A stretch of DNA of 64,000 bases, taken from assembly GCF_001693515.2 (NCBI RefSeq), contig NZ_CP042968.1, positions 682,001 to 746,000 of the forward strand, read 5' to 3'. Positions 23,832 to 33,606 of this stretch are shown piece by piece. Numbering within the stretch: the first letter of the stretch is position 1; each line of letters starts with the position of its first letter. The DNA comes from Bradyrhizobium paxllaeri (GTDB lineage Bacteria > Pseudomonadota > Alphaproteobacteria > Rhizobiales > Xanthobacteraceae). Under the pieces are notes generated by a model. The model searched no databases, was not told the origin of the DNA, and saw only the letters and a program-made list of their open reading frames with translations. A program made the position numbers and the translations under genes.

Positions 23832-25304
23832 TCAATCGTCAAACATCGGCGGCGGTTTGAACCCTCCGAACTCCCGCTCGATCAGTTCGGCGAGCTTCAG
23901 CGGCGTGCGGTCTTCCAGCCAGGGGCCGACGACCTGCACGCCGACCGGCAATCCACCTGGTGAAAATCCGGTCGGGATCGCGGTGGAGGGTAGGCCGGGT
24001 AGCGTAGCGATGCCGGGCCAGGAGAGCATGTCGGGATAGACGTGTTCCTTGCCGTCGATCCTGATGCGGCGCTTTTCCTGATCATCCGAATGATCGTGCG
24101 GATAGGCCGGCGTCGGCATGATCGGGCAGATCACAGCATCATAAGTCTTGAATAATTCGCGCCATTGCGCGCGCAGGCGCGCACGCGCGCCGTCGTCCAT
24201 CAGCCAGTTGCGGTGGCTTTGCGCTATGCCGCGCAGGCGTTCGGCGGCGAGGCTTGTCTCGCTCGCCGGCAGCGCGGCGACGGCGGCCTGCGCGCCGGCA
24301 TAGACCTCCGGCGGGAAGGAGGCGCCGAGGAACGACATCAGCATCCGCATGTAGAGGCGGGATGTCTCGGCAAAGTTCGGCAGCAGCGGGCTGTTGCGCT
24401 CGATCCTGACGCCGGCCTTTTCGAGATTGGCAGCGAGTTGGTGGATCGTGCCGCGCACCACCTCGTCGGTCGGCATCACCGGATCGGTATCGACCACCAG
24501 CACGCGAAAATCCTTCAGCGCGGCGTGACGTGGAGCCGGCAGTGCGAGCGTGTAGCCCTTGCCGGCCTCCAGCGGATCGGGGCCGGCGATGGTGTCGAGC
24601 AGCAGCGACAGATCGGCGGCGCTGCGTGCCATCGGGCCGATCACGGCGAGGTCGCGATCGATCGGCAGCGGCTGGAACGGCGGCGGCGTGTGGCCGCGGC
24701 CGGGCACCAGTGCAAAGGTCGGCTTGTGCGCGTAGACGCCGCAATGGAACGCGGGCACGCGCAAGGAACCGCCGATGTCGGAGCCGAGCGACAGCGGGCC
24801 GTAGCCGGCCGCGAGCGCGGCCGAGGATCCGCCGGACGAGCCGCCCGGCGTGCGGCCGAGATCGAAGGGATTGTTGGTGGTGCCGTAGATCTCGTTGTAG
24901 CTCTGCCAGTCGCCGAGCCCGAGCGGGACGTTGGTCTTGCCGAGGATGACGCCGCCGGCGTCCTTGACGCGCGAGATCGACAGCGCATCCTCCACAGGCC
25001 GGAAGTCCTTTTGCGCCGGAATGCCCCAGGTCGTCGGCAGCCCCGCGATATTGTAGGATTCCTTCACGGTCAGCGGGATGCCGAGCAGCGGCTTCCTGAC
25101 GCCGCGCGCCAGTTCGGCGTCGGCGGCGCGGGCGGCGGCCAGGCCGCGCTCGAAATCGCGAACGCACATCGCGTTGATCTTCGCATCATGCCGTTCGATG
25201 CGGCCGATCGCGTCCTCGGCGAGTTCGACCGCGGAGACCTTCTTCGCTGATAGTGCGGCCGATAATTCGACGGCGGTCTTGAAGCTCCATTGCGATTTGG
25301 CCAC
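23832..25304 (-). CDS. Amidase (amidase signature family)
   Basis: This 490-residue enzyme belongs to the amidase signature family, which hydrolyses amides with a Ser-cisSer-Lys triad. The residues can be placed as K81 (PLTVKESYN), S157 in TPGGSSGGSSAAL and S180 in SDIGGSLRVPAF. The C-terminal block ATLPGLPSTAIPTGF then GLPVGVQVVGPWLEDRT is also typical. The open frame extends 50 codons upstream with no family sequence; the GTG at 25304 (VAKSQWSFKTA) with GGGGAG upstream is the probable start. A divergent solute-binding protein gene lies 176 bases away, so an imported amide may be the substrate; this is inference. Confidence 0.9.
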   Translation of the reverse strand: MAKSQWSFKTAVELSAALSAKKVSAVELAEDAIGRIERHDAKINAMCVRDFERGLAAARAADAELARGVRKPLLGIPLTVKESYNIAGLPTTWGIPAQKDFRPVEDALSISRVKDAGGVILGKTNVPLGLGDWQSYNEIYGTTNNPFDLGRTPGGSSGGSSAALAAGYGPLSLGSDIGGSLRVPAFHCGVYAHKPTFALVPGRGHTPPPFQPLPIDRDLAVIGPMARSAADLSLLLDTIAGPDPLEAGKGYTLALPAPRHAALKDFRVLVVDTDPVMPTDEVVRGTIHQLAANLEKAGVRIERNSPLLPNFAETSRLYMRMLMSFLGASFPPEVYAGAQAAVAALPASETSLAAERLRGIAQSHRNWLMDDGARARLRAQWRELFKTYDAVICPIMPTPAYPHDHSDDQEKRRIRIDGKEHVYPDMLSWPGIATLPGLPSTAIPTGFSPGGLPVGVQVVGPWLEDRTPLKLAELIEREFGGFKPPPMFDD

Positions 25305-25480
25305 GGCGTACTCCCCGCTCTGTTTCGATGAAGGCTGCGGATGATGCTCAGTTTGAGCGCACGCGGCAAGAGCAATGGCTGTACAGTGGCGGTTCGGTCG
25401 CGCTGCTACCCCTTGGCGAAGCCGCCGTTTGCGCGCTAATCTGCCGATCAACAAAAAATGAAAATAGCGGGGAGGCTCCG

Positions 25481-26476
25481 ATGAGATCGGCGTGCATCGC
25501 AGTGATGGCCATCACGATCGGCAGTGCGACGGTGCCGGCGCGCGCCGCGGAAATCAGGTTGGCCGAACAATTCTCGATGGGCTACCTGCAATTCAACGTC
25601 ATGAAGCGCGACAGACTGATCGAGAAATACGCCACGCAACGCGGCCTCAAGGATTTCAAGGTTTCCTGGCAACGCTTCAACGGCCCGGTGGCGATGAACG
25701 AGGCGCTGCTGTCGAATTCGACTGACATCGTCAGCGGCGGCGTGCCCGGCCTGATCACGCTATGGGACAAGACGCGGGGCACCTCGTTCGAGGTCAAAGG
25801 CATCTGCGCGCTGAGCTCGCAGCCGTTCCTGCTCAACACCGCCAATCCCGCGATCAAGTCGATCAAGGATTTCACCGAGCGCGACCGCATCGCGGTGCCT
25901 TCGATCAAGGTATCGGTGCAGGCGGTGCTGCTGCAGATGGCGTCAGCCGCCACCTTCGGCGATGAGAACTACGCCAAGCTCGATCCGCTCACCGTGTCGA
26001 TGTCGCCGCCGGACGCGACCATTGCGCTCTTGAGCGGCGCGGGCGGCATCAGCTCGGCCTTCAGCGTGCCGCCGTTCCAGTTCCAGCAACTGGAACAGAA
26101 CAACATCCGCACCGTGCTGTCGTCGTTCGATGTGCTGGGACCGCACACGTTCACGGTGGCGTGGACCTCGGCGCGGTTCCGGAAGGAGAATCCCGAACTC
26201 TACGCCGCCTTCCTCGACGCGGTGAAGGAGGCGACCGCGATCATCGCGGCCGATCCGAAGGGGACCGCGCAAAGCTGGATCAACGACAGCAATTCCAAGC
26301 TGCCGCTGGAAATGGTGACCAAGGTGGTGACCGCTTCCAATGTCGAATGGACGATGACGCCGGCCGCGACGATGAAATTCGCAAAATTCATGCGCCGGGT
26401 CGGCACCACGAACAACGAGCCGGCCACGTGGAAGGAGATGTTCTTCCCCGAGATCGGCGATCTGAACGGGAGCTGA
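25481..26476 (+). CDS. ABC transporter substrate-binding protein (TauA/SsuA/NMT1-like)
   Basis: The 331-residue protein is a periplasmic solute-binding protein of the TauA/NMT1 type. The N-terminus MRSACIAVMAITIGSATVPA is a signal peptide with ARA-A cleavage, followed by IRLAEQFSMGYLQFNVMKRDRLIEKYA, a type-specific opening. GGGGAGG stands in front of ATG 25481. No ABC ATPase or permease gene is next to it, so it is an orphan in this window and may use a transporter encoded elsewhere. It diverges from the amidase gene and ends only 11 bases from the convergent mbfA-like gene. Ligand unknown (nitrate, sulfonate and aromatic-acid relatives exist). Confidence 0.85.
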   Translation: MRSACIAVMAITIGSATVPARAAEIRLAEQFSMGYLQFNVMKRDRLIEKYATQRGLKDFKVSWQRFNGPVAMNEALLSNSTDIVSGGVPGLITLWDKTRGTSFEVKGICALSSQPFLLNTANPAIKSIKDFTERDRIAVPSIKVSVQAVLLQMASAATFGDENYAKLDPLTVSMSPPDATIALLSGAGGISSAFSVPPFQFQQLEQNNIRTVLSSFDVLGPHTFTVAWTSARFRKENPELYAAFLDAVKEATAIIAADPKGTAQSWINDSNSKLPLEMVTKVVTASNVEWTMTPAATMKFAKFMRRVGTTNNEPATWKEMFFPEIGDLNGS

Positions 26477-26487
26477 CGCGGAAGCTC

Positions 26488-27459
26488 CTAAGCCGCCCCG
26501 ATCAATATCCCCACCGCCAGCACGATTGCTCCGCCGAGCACGATCTGGAACACCGCCTGCAGGAACGGCGTGTCCATGTAACGTGCGCGGATGAAGGCGA
26601 TCGCCCATAATTCGAAGAACACGATGATGCAGGCGATCGCGGTCGCGATCCAGAACGCATTCGGCCAGGAGTCGGGAACGAGATAGGGCAGCGTATGGCC
26701 GATGCCGCCGAGCGTCGTCATCACCCCGCAGGTGATGCCGCGCAGCCAGGGAGAGCCGCGCCCGGTCAGCGAGCCGTCATCCGACAGCGCCTCGGCAAAG
26801 CCCATGCTGATGCCGGCGCCGATCGAGGCGGCCAGCCCGACCAGAAACGTCTGCCAGTTCTGGTGCGTGGCGAAGGCCGCGGCAAACAGCGGCGCCAGCG
26901 TCGAGACCGATCCGTCCATCAGTCCGGCCAGCCCCGGCTGCACATATTGCAGCACGAACATCCGCCGGCGCGTCTTGTCTTCTTCGGCGCGCACATCGGG
27001 GCTGAGGATCTCGCCCGTCAGCTTGACCGCCAGCCTCTCGTGGTGCTTCTCCTCCTCGGCGAGATCCCCGAGCAAGCGGCGGACGCCGACGTCGTCCGCC
27101 TTCTCGCTGGCCTTGGCGTAGAAGCGCTCGGCCTCGAGCTCCATCGTCTCGACTTCTTTCCGGATGGTGTCGAGCGGCAGGTTCTTGGTCAGCCAGATCG
27201 GCCGTCGCCGCAGGAATCCCTTGACGTCCTCGCGACGGATCGGCGGCAGATGTGAGCCAAAACGCTTCTCATAGAGTTCGAGCAGGCGGTGCCGATGGCC
27301 GCGCTCTTCTTCCGCCATCTCCTCGAACACTTTTGCCGAGTCCGGATAGCGCTCCGCGAGGTCCTCGGCGAAGGTCATGTAAATGCGGCTGTCTTCTTCC
27401 TCGGAAGAGATCGCAACGGCCAGCACTTCGCGCTCGGTCAGATCGGCGAAATTCTTCAC
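26488..27459 (-). CDS. mbfA: Membrane-bound ferritin-like iron exporter MbfA
   Basis: The 323-residue protein combines an N-terminal erythrin/rubrerythrin-like ferritin domain with a C-terminal VIT1/CCC1 membrane transporter domain, the architecture of MbfA, which exports iron and gives peroxide and iron resistance in Bradyrhizobium and Agrobacterium. Diiron-type ligands are visible in SSEEEDSRIY, MAEEERGHRHRL, METMELEAERFY-type and LAEEEKHHERL (about residues 18-155). The transporter half begins at FVLQYVQPGLAGLMDGSVSTLAPLFAAAF with about five membrane segments. It starts at a GTG (27459). An Irr box lies 22 bases upstream, consistent with iron-dependent control. Identification is strong. 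Confidence 0.93.
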   Translation of the reverse strand: MKNFADLTEREVLAVAISSEEEDSRIYMTFAEDLAERYPDSAKVFEEMAEEERGHRHRLLELYEKRFGSHLPPIRREDVKGFLRRRPIWLTKNLPLDTIRKEVETMELEAERFYAKASEKADDVGVRRLLGDLAEEEKHHERLAVKLTGEILSPDVRAEEDKTRRRMFVLQYVQPGLAGLMDGSVSTLAPLFAAAFATHQNWQTFLVGLAASIGAGISMGFAEALSDDGSLTGRGSPWLRGITCGVMTTLGGIGHTLPYLVPDSWPNAFWIATAIACIIVFFELWAIAFIRARYMDTPFLQAVFQIVLGGAIVLAVGILIGAA

Positions 27460-27480
27460 GGAACGCCTGCCTTTTCTTAA

Positions 27481-27497
27481 TTTAGAATCATTCTAAT
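27481..27497 (-). promoter_or_regulatory. Irr-type iron control element (ICE box) of mbfA
   Basis: TTTAGAATCATTCTAAT is an almost perfect palindrome with the core TTAGAA-N3-TTCTAA recognised by Irr, the heme-responsive Fur-family regulator of rhizobia. It is 22 bases from the start codon, so it probably overlaps the promoter and acts as a repressor site when iron is low. mbfA is a known Irr target in Bradyrhizobium. Confidence 0.88.
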
Positions 27498-27543
27498 ATC
27501 GGCGTTTGCCGTGGTCAATTGTGGGGCGTGCCCGGGCCTTCGT

Positions 27544-28695
27544 CTAACTGCTCGCCTTCGTCCCTCGCAGGAATTGCACCAGCAACCAGCTCACCTTGTT
27601 GGCCTGCTCCTGCTGCACCCAGTGGCCGGCGCCGTCGACGAGATGGCAGCCGATCATGTTCGTGCAGGCCCTCGACTGCATCGTCTCGTACACGCCGGGG
27701 CGTTGATAGGTGCCCCAGTCCTGCTTGCCCGAGATGAAGGCGGAGCGCACGTCGATGGTGCGGCCCGACCATGTCTGCAATTCCGGTGTGAACGCGCCCG
27801 AGGTGCCGCAACGATACCATTGCAGACCGCCCTGGAATCCGGTGCGTTCATACTCGGCGCTATAGAAAGCCAGCTCGCTGTCCGGCAACCATTTATTCCC
27901 GGCGATTTCTTCCGGCGAAGGCATTTGCTCGGCGACCGTGGCGGCCATGTCCTTGGCGTGGTCCATCACGTAGTAGGTCGGCAGCTTCGCGATTTCGTCC
28001 GCGGTCCATGATTTGAGCGGATAGGGCTTGTTGTCCTTCCAGTCCGCGCTCTTGTGATGATAGTAGGCGCGCAGGAAATCATGCACGCCCTGCGGCGCGT
28101 GGTGCATGTCGTCGTTGGCCTCGCGCGTCGAATAGTACCATTGATAATGTTTGCGCGGGCGCGGCAGCGCGGCCAGATCGCGATGAATGGGATCATCGCT
28201 GCGTCTGGCAGGCTCGCTCACCGTGTTGAACGGCAGCGGCGGCGGGCCGCCGAACGGCGCGCTCATCATGACGACCGAACGAAACACATCGGGCCGGATC
28301 AGTGCGCACCATGCCGCGACCGACGAGCCGAAATCATGACCGATCACGGCGTCGACGCTTCTGTAGCCGAACGCCGACACCAGCCCGAGCATGTCGCGCA
28401 CCAGATTGGGGAGCCGGAACGAGGCGAGATCGCCGTCGTAGTCTGGATCCCATCCGGTGGTGCGGCCATAGCCGCGCTGGTCCGGCGCTATGACGTGATA
28501 GCCGGCCTCCGCGAGAATCGGCATCACCCTGCGCCAGGAGAAGGCGAGTTCGGGGAAGCCGTGCAGCAGCAGCACGCAGGGCCGGCCGCGGGTTTCGAAG
28601 CCAGCTTCCAGCACATGCATGCGCAGGCCGTTGATGTTCTCGATGTAGCGCGAGCGGATGGAGGCGGGCAGCGGGATATCGGGGAGGGTGGTCAT
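27544..28695 (-). CDS. Alpha/beta hydrolase, epoxide-hydrolase-like
   Basis: This 383-residue enzyme is an alpha/beta hydrolase resembling soluble epoxide hydrolases. The oxyanion motif is LLLHGFPELAFSWR near residue 43, then DQRGYGRTTGW, and the nucleophile elbow is IGHDFGSSVAAW with aspartate as in epoxide hydrolases and haloalkane dehalogenases. Two lid tyrosines may be those in QWYYSTRE or RAYYHH. The catalytic histidine is in DGAGHWVQQEQ near the end. The open frame reaches 78 codons further upstream through two dispersed repeats, so the true start is ATG 28695 (MTTLPDIPLP). It lies alone between mbfA and an acyl-CoA ligase. Substrate unknown. Confidence 0.87.
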   Translation of the reverse strand: MTTLPDIPLPASIRSRYIENINGLRMHVLEAGFETRGRPCVLLLHGFPELAFSWRRVMPILAEAGYHVIAPDQRGYGRTTGWDPDYDGDLASFRLPNLVRDMLGLVSAFGYRSVDAVIGHDFGSSVAAWCALIRPDVFRSVVMMSAPFGGPPPLPFNTVSEPARRSDDPIHRDLAALPRPRKHYQWYYSTREANDDMHHAPQGVHDFLRAYYHHKSADWKDNKPYPLKSWTADEIAKLPTYYVMDHAKDMAATVAEQMPSPEEIAGNKWLPDSELAFYSAEYERTGFQGGLQWYRCGTSGAFTPELQTWSGRTIDVRSAFISGKQDWGTYQRPGVYETMQSRACTNMIGCHLVDGAGHWVQQEQANKVSWLLVQFLRGTKASS

Positions 28696-28710
28696 AATGG
28701 ATTCGCCTTT

Positions 28711-28850
28711 CTCTCCCCTCTCCCCTTGTGGGAGAGGGTGGACGCGATGCGCAGCATCGCGGACGGGTGAGGGGTCTGTCTCCGCGGATAGAGACCCCTC
28801 ATCCGCCTCCGCGTTCCGCGAAGGCACCTTCTCCCACAAGGGGAGAAGGG
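28711..28850. repeat. Dispersed inverted repeat, family E
   Basis: Outer arms are CTCCCCTTGTGGGAGAGGGTG and CACCTTCTCCCACAAGGGGAG (each read as two blocks), with inner arms TGAGGGGTCT and AGACCCCTCA. It extends the reading frame of the epoxide-hydrolase-like gene artificially. Confidence 0.88.
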
Positions 28851-28879
28851 AAGGAAGGACGAAAATAATCGCGGCATTT

Positions 28880-28968
28880 CGTAGGGTGGGCAAAGCGTAA
28901 GCGTGCCCACCATTCTTTGCGCGGATCAAATGGTGGGCACGGCGCTTTGCGCCTTTGCCCGCCCTACG
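28880..28968. repeat. Dispersed inverted repeat, family B
   Basis: CGTAGGGTGGGCAAAGCGTA and GCGCCTTTGCCCGCCCTACG are the arms, with CCCACCATT and AATGGTGGG inside. It sits right at the 3' end of the acyl-CoA ligase gene. Confidence 0.88.
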
Positions 28969-28971
28969 ATT

Positions 28972-30516
28972 CTACGCCTTCGCCGCCGGCTTGGGCCAAT
29001 AGCGGTCGCGCAGATGCCGCTTCACCAGCTTGCCGGTCGGCGTGCGCGGCAATTCCGCCTCGAAGTCGATGCTTTTCGGGCATTTGATTGGCGACAGATG
29101 TTTGCGGCAGAACGCGATTAGTTCGACCTCGAGCGCCTTGCCCGCTTTTGTCATATCGTGCGGCTGCACCACGGCCTTGACCTCTTCGCCCATCTCTTCG
29201 TTCGGCACGCCAAATACCGCAACGTCGGAGACGGCGGGATGGGTGATCAGGACGTCCTCGGTCTCCTGCGGGTAGATGTTCACCCCGCCGGAGATGATCA
29301 TGTAGCTCTTGCGGTCGGTGAGATAGAGATAGCCTTCGTCGTCGAGATAGCCGACGTCACCGAGCGTCGACCACCCCTTATCGTTGTAGGCCTTCTTCGT
29401 CTTCTCGGGATCGTTGTGATAGGCGAAGGCGGGCGCGTCGGCGAAGTAGACGGTGCCGATTTCGCCGGTCGGCCGCTCCTCGTCGTTCTCGTCCAGGATT
29501 TTCACCTTGCCGACCACGGCGCGGCCGACGGTGCCGCGATGGGTGAGCCATTGCTGCGAGGTCGAGACCGTGACGCCGTTGCCTTCGGAGCCGGCGTAGT
29601 ACTCGATCAGGATCGGCCCCCACCATTCGATCATTTTTGCTTTCACGTCGACCGGGCAGGGCGCTGCGGCATGGATCGCGCCCTTCAGGGTCGAGACGTC
29701 GTAGCGGGCGCGCACTTCGTCGGGTAGCTTCAGCATGCGCACGAACATGGTCGGCACCAGCTGCGACTGCGTGACCTTGTATTTTCCGACCAGCTTCAGG
29801 AATTCCTCGGCGTCGAAGTGCTCCATGATGATGGAGGTGCCGCCGAGCGTGATTGCCATCATGTTGAAGCGCAAGGGAGCGGCATGATAGAGCGGCGCCG
29901 GCGACAGATAGATGCTGTCGGAATTCATGCCGCACATGTCGGCGCAGAGAATTTTCAAGAGCGGATTCGGCACGTCGATCGCCTTGCCCTCGAACTCCTT
30001 CTTGATGCCCTTCGGCCGCCCGGTGGTGCCCGACGAATAGAGCATGTCGTAGCCGGCGACCTCGTCCGCGATCGGCGTCACGGGCATCGCAATCGCTTCC
30101 CTGTCGAAGGAGCGGAAGCCGGGCGCGGGCTCATCCACCATGAAGAACAGCGGCTCGCCGGGTTCGCCCTTGATCAGCCCCGTGACCTTGTCGGCGCATT
30201 GCGGCGTGGTGATGAAAACCTTGGCGCCGCAATCCTTGACGATGTAGGCGATCTCTTCCTCGGTGAGGTAGCGGCTGATCGCGGTGTAATAGAGACCCGC
30301 ACGCTGCGCGGCCCAGCAGATCTCCATGAACGCCAGCCGGTTCTCCATCAGGAAGGCGATGTGGTCGCCGGCCTTCAACCCAAGTGAACGGAACAGATGC
30401 GCGCCTTGGTTCGAGAGCTCGTCGAGCTCGCGATAGGTGATCGCCTTGCCGGTCGCCGCCATCTGATAGGCGATCTTGTTCGGCTGGGTGCGGGCGTAGA
30501 CGGACGGATGGGTCAT
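28972..30516 (-). CDS. Acyl-CoA synthetase (AMP-forming)
   Basis: This 514-residue protein is an ANL-superfamily acid-CoA ligase that activates a carboxylic acid via an acyl-adenylate. The P-loop YSSGTTGRPKG is at residues 161-170, followed by EYYAGSEGNG (motif A5), GDVGYLDDEGYLYLTDRKSYMIISGG (motifs A7-A8) and the catalytic lysine in PRTPTGKLVKR. Chain length fits medium-chain or aromatic acyl ligases. The start ATG 30516 has GAGGAAAC upstream; the longer frame is non-homologous. It lies downstream of the thiolase gene on the same strand and faces the TetR-controlled island, so it probably activates the acid that this island degrades. Confidence 0.9.
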   Translation of the reverse strand: MTHPSVYARTQPNKIAYQMAATGKAITYRELDELSNQGAHLFRSLGLKAGDHIAFLMENRLAFMEICWAAQRAGLYYTAISRYLTEEEIAYIVKDCGAKVFITTPQCADKVTGLIKGEPGEPLFFMVDEPAPGFRSFDREAIAMPVTPIADEVAGYDMLYSSGTTGRPKGIKKEFEGKAIDVPNPLLKILCADMCGMNSDSIYLSPAPLYHAAPLRFNMMAITLGGTSIIMEHFDAEEFLKLVGKYKVTQSQLVPTMFVRMLKLPDEVRARYDVSTLKGAIHAAAPCPVDVKAKMIEWWGPILIEYYAGSEGNGVTVSTSQQWLTHRGTVGRAVVGKVKILDENDEERPTGEIGTVYFADAPAFAYHNDPEKTKKAYNDKGWSTLGDVGYLDDEGYLYLTDRKSYMIISGGVNIYPQETEDVLITHPAVSDVAVFGVPNEEMGEEVKAVVQPHDMTKAGKALEVELIAFCRKHLSPIKCPKSIDFEAELPRTPTGKLVKRHLRDRYWPKPAAKA

Positions 30517-30593
30517 GGGTGTTTCCTCAATAAGAAAATGGCGAGCAGGAAGCGCACTTCCTGCCCGCCAGTCGCCGATCGCCTTTGTTGTTC

Positions 30594-31766
<1,173 letters not shown>

Positions 31767-31836
31767 TCCTGTTCTCCCTGATCGTTGTTGGTGAGTTTTC
31801 GAAGATGGGGCGGATTAAAGGGGTGTGTCGGGATTT

Positions 31837-31856
31837 AGTCAATCAATCAATTAACT
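31837..31856. promoter_or_regulatory. Candidate TetR operator in divergent spacer
   Basis: AGTCAAT and ATTAACT are inverted half-sites (six of seven pairs) separated by CAATCA. The site lies between the thiolase and TetR genes and could let the regulator control both directions. This is inferred from symmetry and position only. Confidence 0.5.
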
Positions 31857-31914
31857 CTTGAGTGCAGCCGCGGCATGCGCTTATGTGCGGTCAGATTTCC
31901 CGCCCTCAGCCGTG

Positions 31915-32586
31915 ATGAGATCGCCGTTGAATACCAGCGTACCGACCAGGCTTGCGAACGGCAAAAATACCACCGCCGAGAAGCTGCTTGTCGCCGCGAG
32001 CGAACTGATGATCGAGCGCGCCTCGATCGAGGTCTCCCTGTCCGACATCGCGCAGAAGTCGGGCGTCAACGCCGCGCTGGTGAAATATCATTTCGGCAAC
32101 AAGGACGGCCTGTTGCTGGCGCTCCTGGCGCGCGATGCCGCGACCGAGATGTCGCAGCTCGAATACCTCATCAGCCAGCCGATCACGCCGACCGCGAAAC
32201 TGCGCCTGCATATCGGCGGCATCATCCGCGCCTATCACCAGTTCCCCTATATGAACCGGCTGATCCACTATCTCCTGCACGAGAGCAGCGCGGAAGCCGC
32301 CGACGAAGTCTCGCAATTCTTCGTCGCGCCCTTGCTGAACTTCCACCGCCGCCTGCTCGCCGAGGGCGTCAAGGCCGGCGAGTTCCGCGATATCGATCCG
32401 GTGCTGTTCTACACCAGCCTGATCGGCGCCTGCGATCACCTGTTCTTCGGCCGCCACGCGATGTCGCGCGCGACCGGGGTGGGTCCCGTCACCGACGAAG
32501 TCTGCCGCGACTACATCAAGCACATGGAAGCGCTGATCTTCGGCGGCATGCTGAACGGGAAGGAAAAGGGTGCCGCCGCCGGATGA
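31915..32586 (+). CDS. TetR family transcriptional regulator
   Basis: This 223-residue protein has a TetR DNA-binding domain: TTAEKLLVAASELMIERASIEVSLSDIAQKSGVNAALVKYHFGNKDGLL covers the helix-turn-helix (family blocks in residues 20-65). The C-terminal domain has REFRDIDPVLFYTSLIGACDHLFF-type sequence, common in regulators that bind acyl-CoA or fatty acids. ATG 31915 is chosen because the family sequence starts soon after; the TTG at 31858 would add a non-homologous tail. It lies between the divergent thiolase/ligase operon and the dehydrogenase/hydratase operon, so it is the natural local regulator of the whole island. Confidence 0.9.
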   Translation: MRSPLNTSVPTRLANGKNTTAEKLLVAASELMIERASIEVSLSDIAQKSGVNAALVKYHFGNKDGLLLALLARDAATEMSQLEYLISQPITPTAKLRLHIGGIIRAYHQFPYMNRLIHYLLHESSAEAADEVSQFFVAPLLNFHRRLLAEGVKAGEFRDIDPVLFYTSLIGACDHLFFGRHAMSRATGVGPVTDEVCRDYIKHMEALIFGGMLNGKEKGAAAG

Positions 32587-32650
32587 CGAAAGCGACACTT
32601 CAGTAGCCTGCAAATCCAGAGAAGAAACGCACCAAGGAAAGGTAGTTACC

Positions 32651-33409
32651 ATGCAGTTGCAAGACGTAGCCGTTCTCATCACCGGCGGTGGCTCGGGCCT
32701 CGGCGCCGCGACCGCCCGCGCCATGGCCGCCAAGGGCGCGAAAATCGGCGTCATCGACCAGAACAAGGAAAACGCCGAGAAGGTTGCTGTCGAGGTGAAG
32801 GGCATAGCTCTCCACGCCGACGTCACCGATGAGGAAGCGATCAAGGCGGCGATTGCCAAGGCCGAAGCCGCGCACGGCATCGCGCGCGTCTTGATGAATT
32901 GCGCCGGCATCGGCGGCTCGCAGCGCGTCGTCGGCAAGGACGGCGTCTATCCGCTGGCAAAGTTCGTCCGCATCATCAACGTCAATCTAATTGGCACCTT
33001 CAACGTGCTACGCCTGTTCGCCGAGCGCCTCGCGACCGCGCCGCCGATCGGCGAGGAGCGCGGCGTCGCCATCAACACCGCATCCGTCGCCGCCTATGAA
33101 GGCCAGATCGGCCAGATCGCCTATTCGGCATCGAAGGGCGGCGTCGTCGGCCTGACGCTGCCGGCTGCGCGCGACCTCGCCAGCCTCAAGATCCGCGTCA
33201 ACACCATCGCGCCCGGCCTGTTCCTGACGCCGCTGCTGATGGGCCTGAACGAAGAGGCCCGCAAGAGCCTCGGCGCCCAGGTGCCGCATCCGGCCCGCCT
33301 CGGCGACGCCTCGGAATACGGCAACCTCGCGGTTCACATCGTCGAGAACCCGATGCTCAACGGCGAGACCATCCGCCTCGACGGCGCCATCCGCATGGCG
33401 CCGCGGTAG
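32651..33409 (+). CDS. SDR, 3-hydroxyacyl-CoA dehydrogenase (HSD10-like)
   Basis: This 252-residue SDR resembles type II 3-hydroxyacyl-CoA dehydrogenase (HSD17B10) and 3-hydroxy-2-methylbutyryl-CoA dehydrogenase. Motifs are ITGGGSGLGAATARAMA, an aspartate in GVIDQNKENAE that points to NAD, NCAGIGGSQRVVGKDG with the family's typical loop, NTASVAAYEGQIGQ with the serine, and YSASKGG as catalytic YxxxK. The tail ENPMLNGETIRLDGAIRMAPR matches the family. AAGGAAAGG precedes ATG 32651. Its position 65 bases after the TetR gene and before an enoyl-CoA hydratase supports the third step of a beta-oxidation sequence. Confidence 0.92.
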   Translation: MQLQDVAVLITGGGSGLGAATARAMAAKGAKIGVIDQNKENAEKVAVEVKGIALHADVTDEEAIKAAIAKAEAAHGIARVLMNCAGIGGSQRVVGKDGVYPLAKFVRIINVNLIGTFNVLRLFAERLATAPPIGEERGVAINTASVAAYEGQIGQIAYSASKGGVVGLTLPAARDLASLKIRVNTIAPGLFLTPLLMGLNEEARKSLGAQVPHPARLGDASEYGNLAVHIVENPMLNGETIRLDGAIRMAPR

Positions 33410-33420
33410 GGCGTTCTTCC

Positions 33421-33567
33421 CTTCTCCCCTTGTGGGAGAAGGTGGCAGCGAAGCTGCCGGATGAGGGGTTCTATCCACGAAGAAAGATCTATCGCGGAGC
33501 CAACCCCTCACCCAATCGAATGCACGGCTAATACCGGCGTAGCCCTCTCCCACAAGGGGAGAGGGCA
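33421..33567. repeat. Dispersed inverted repeat, family E
   Basis: CTTCTCCCCTTGTGGGAGAAGG and CCCTCTCCCACAAGGGGAGAGGG are the hairpin ends (each is itself the family's terminal word), with TGAGGGGTT and AACCCCTCA inside. It separates the SDR and enoyl-CoA hydratase genes within the operon. Confidence 0.88.
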
Positions 33568-33606
33568 GCAATGAGCGCCGCAACTCGCGGATGCAGGGAG
33601 CGCCTC

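Noticed and set aside
28696..28929. N-terminal extension of the epoxide-hydrolase-like protein
   Set aside because: The codons come from repeat families E and B.
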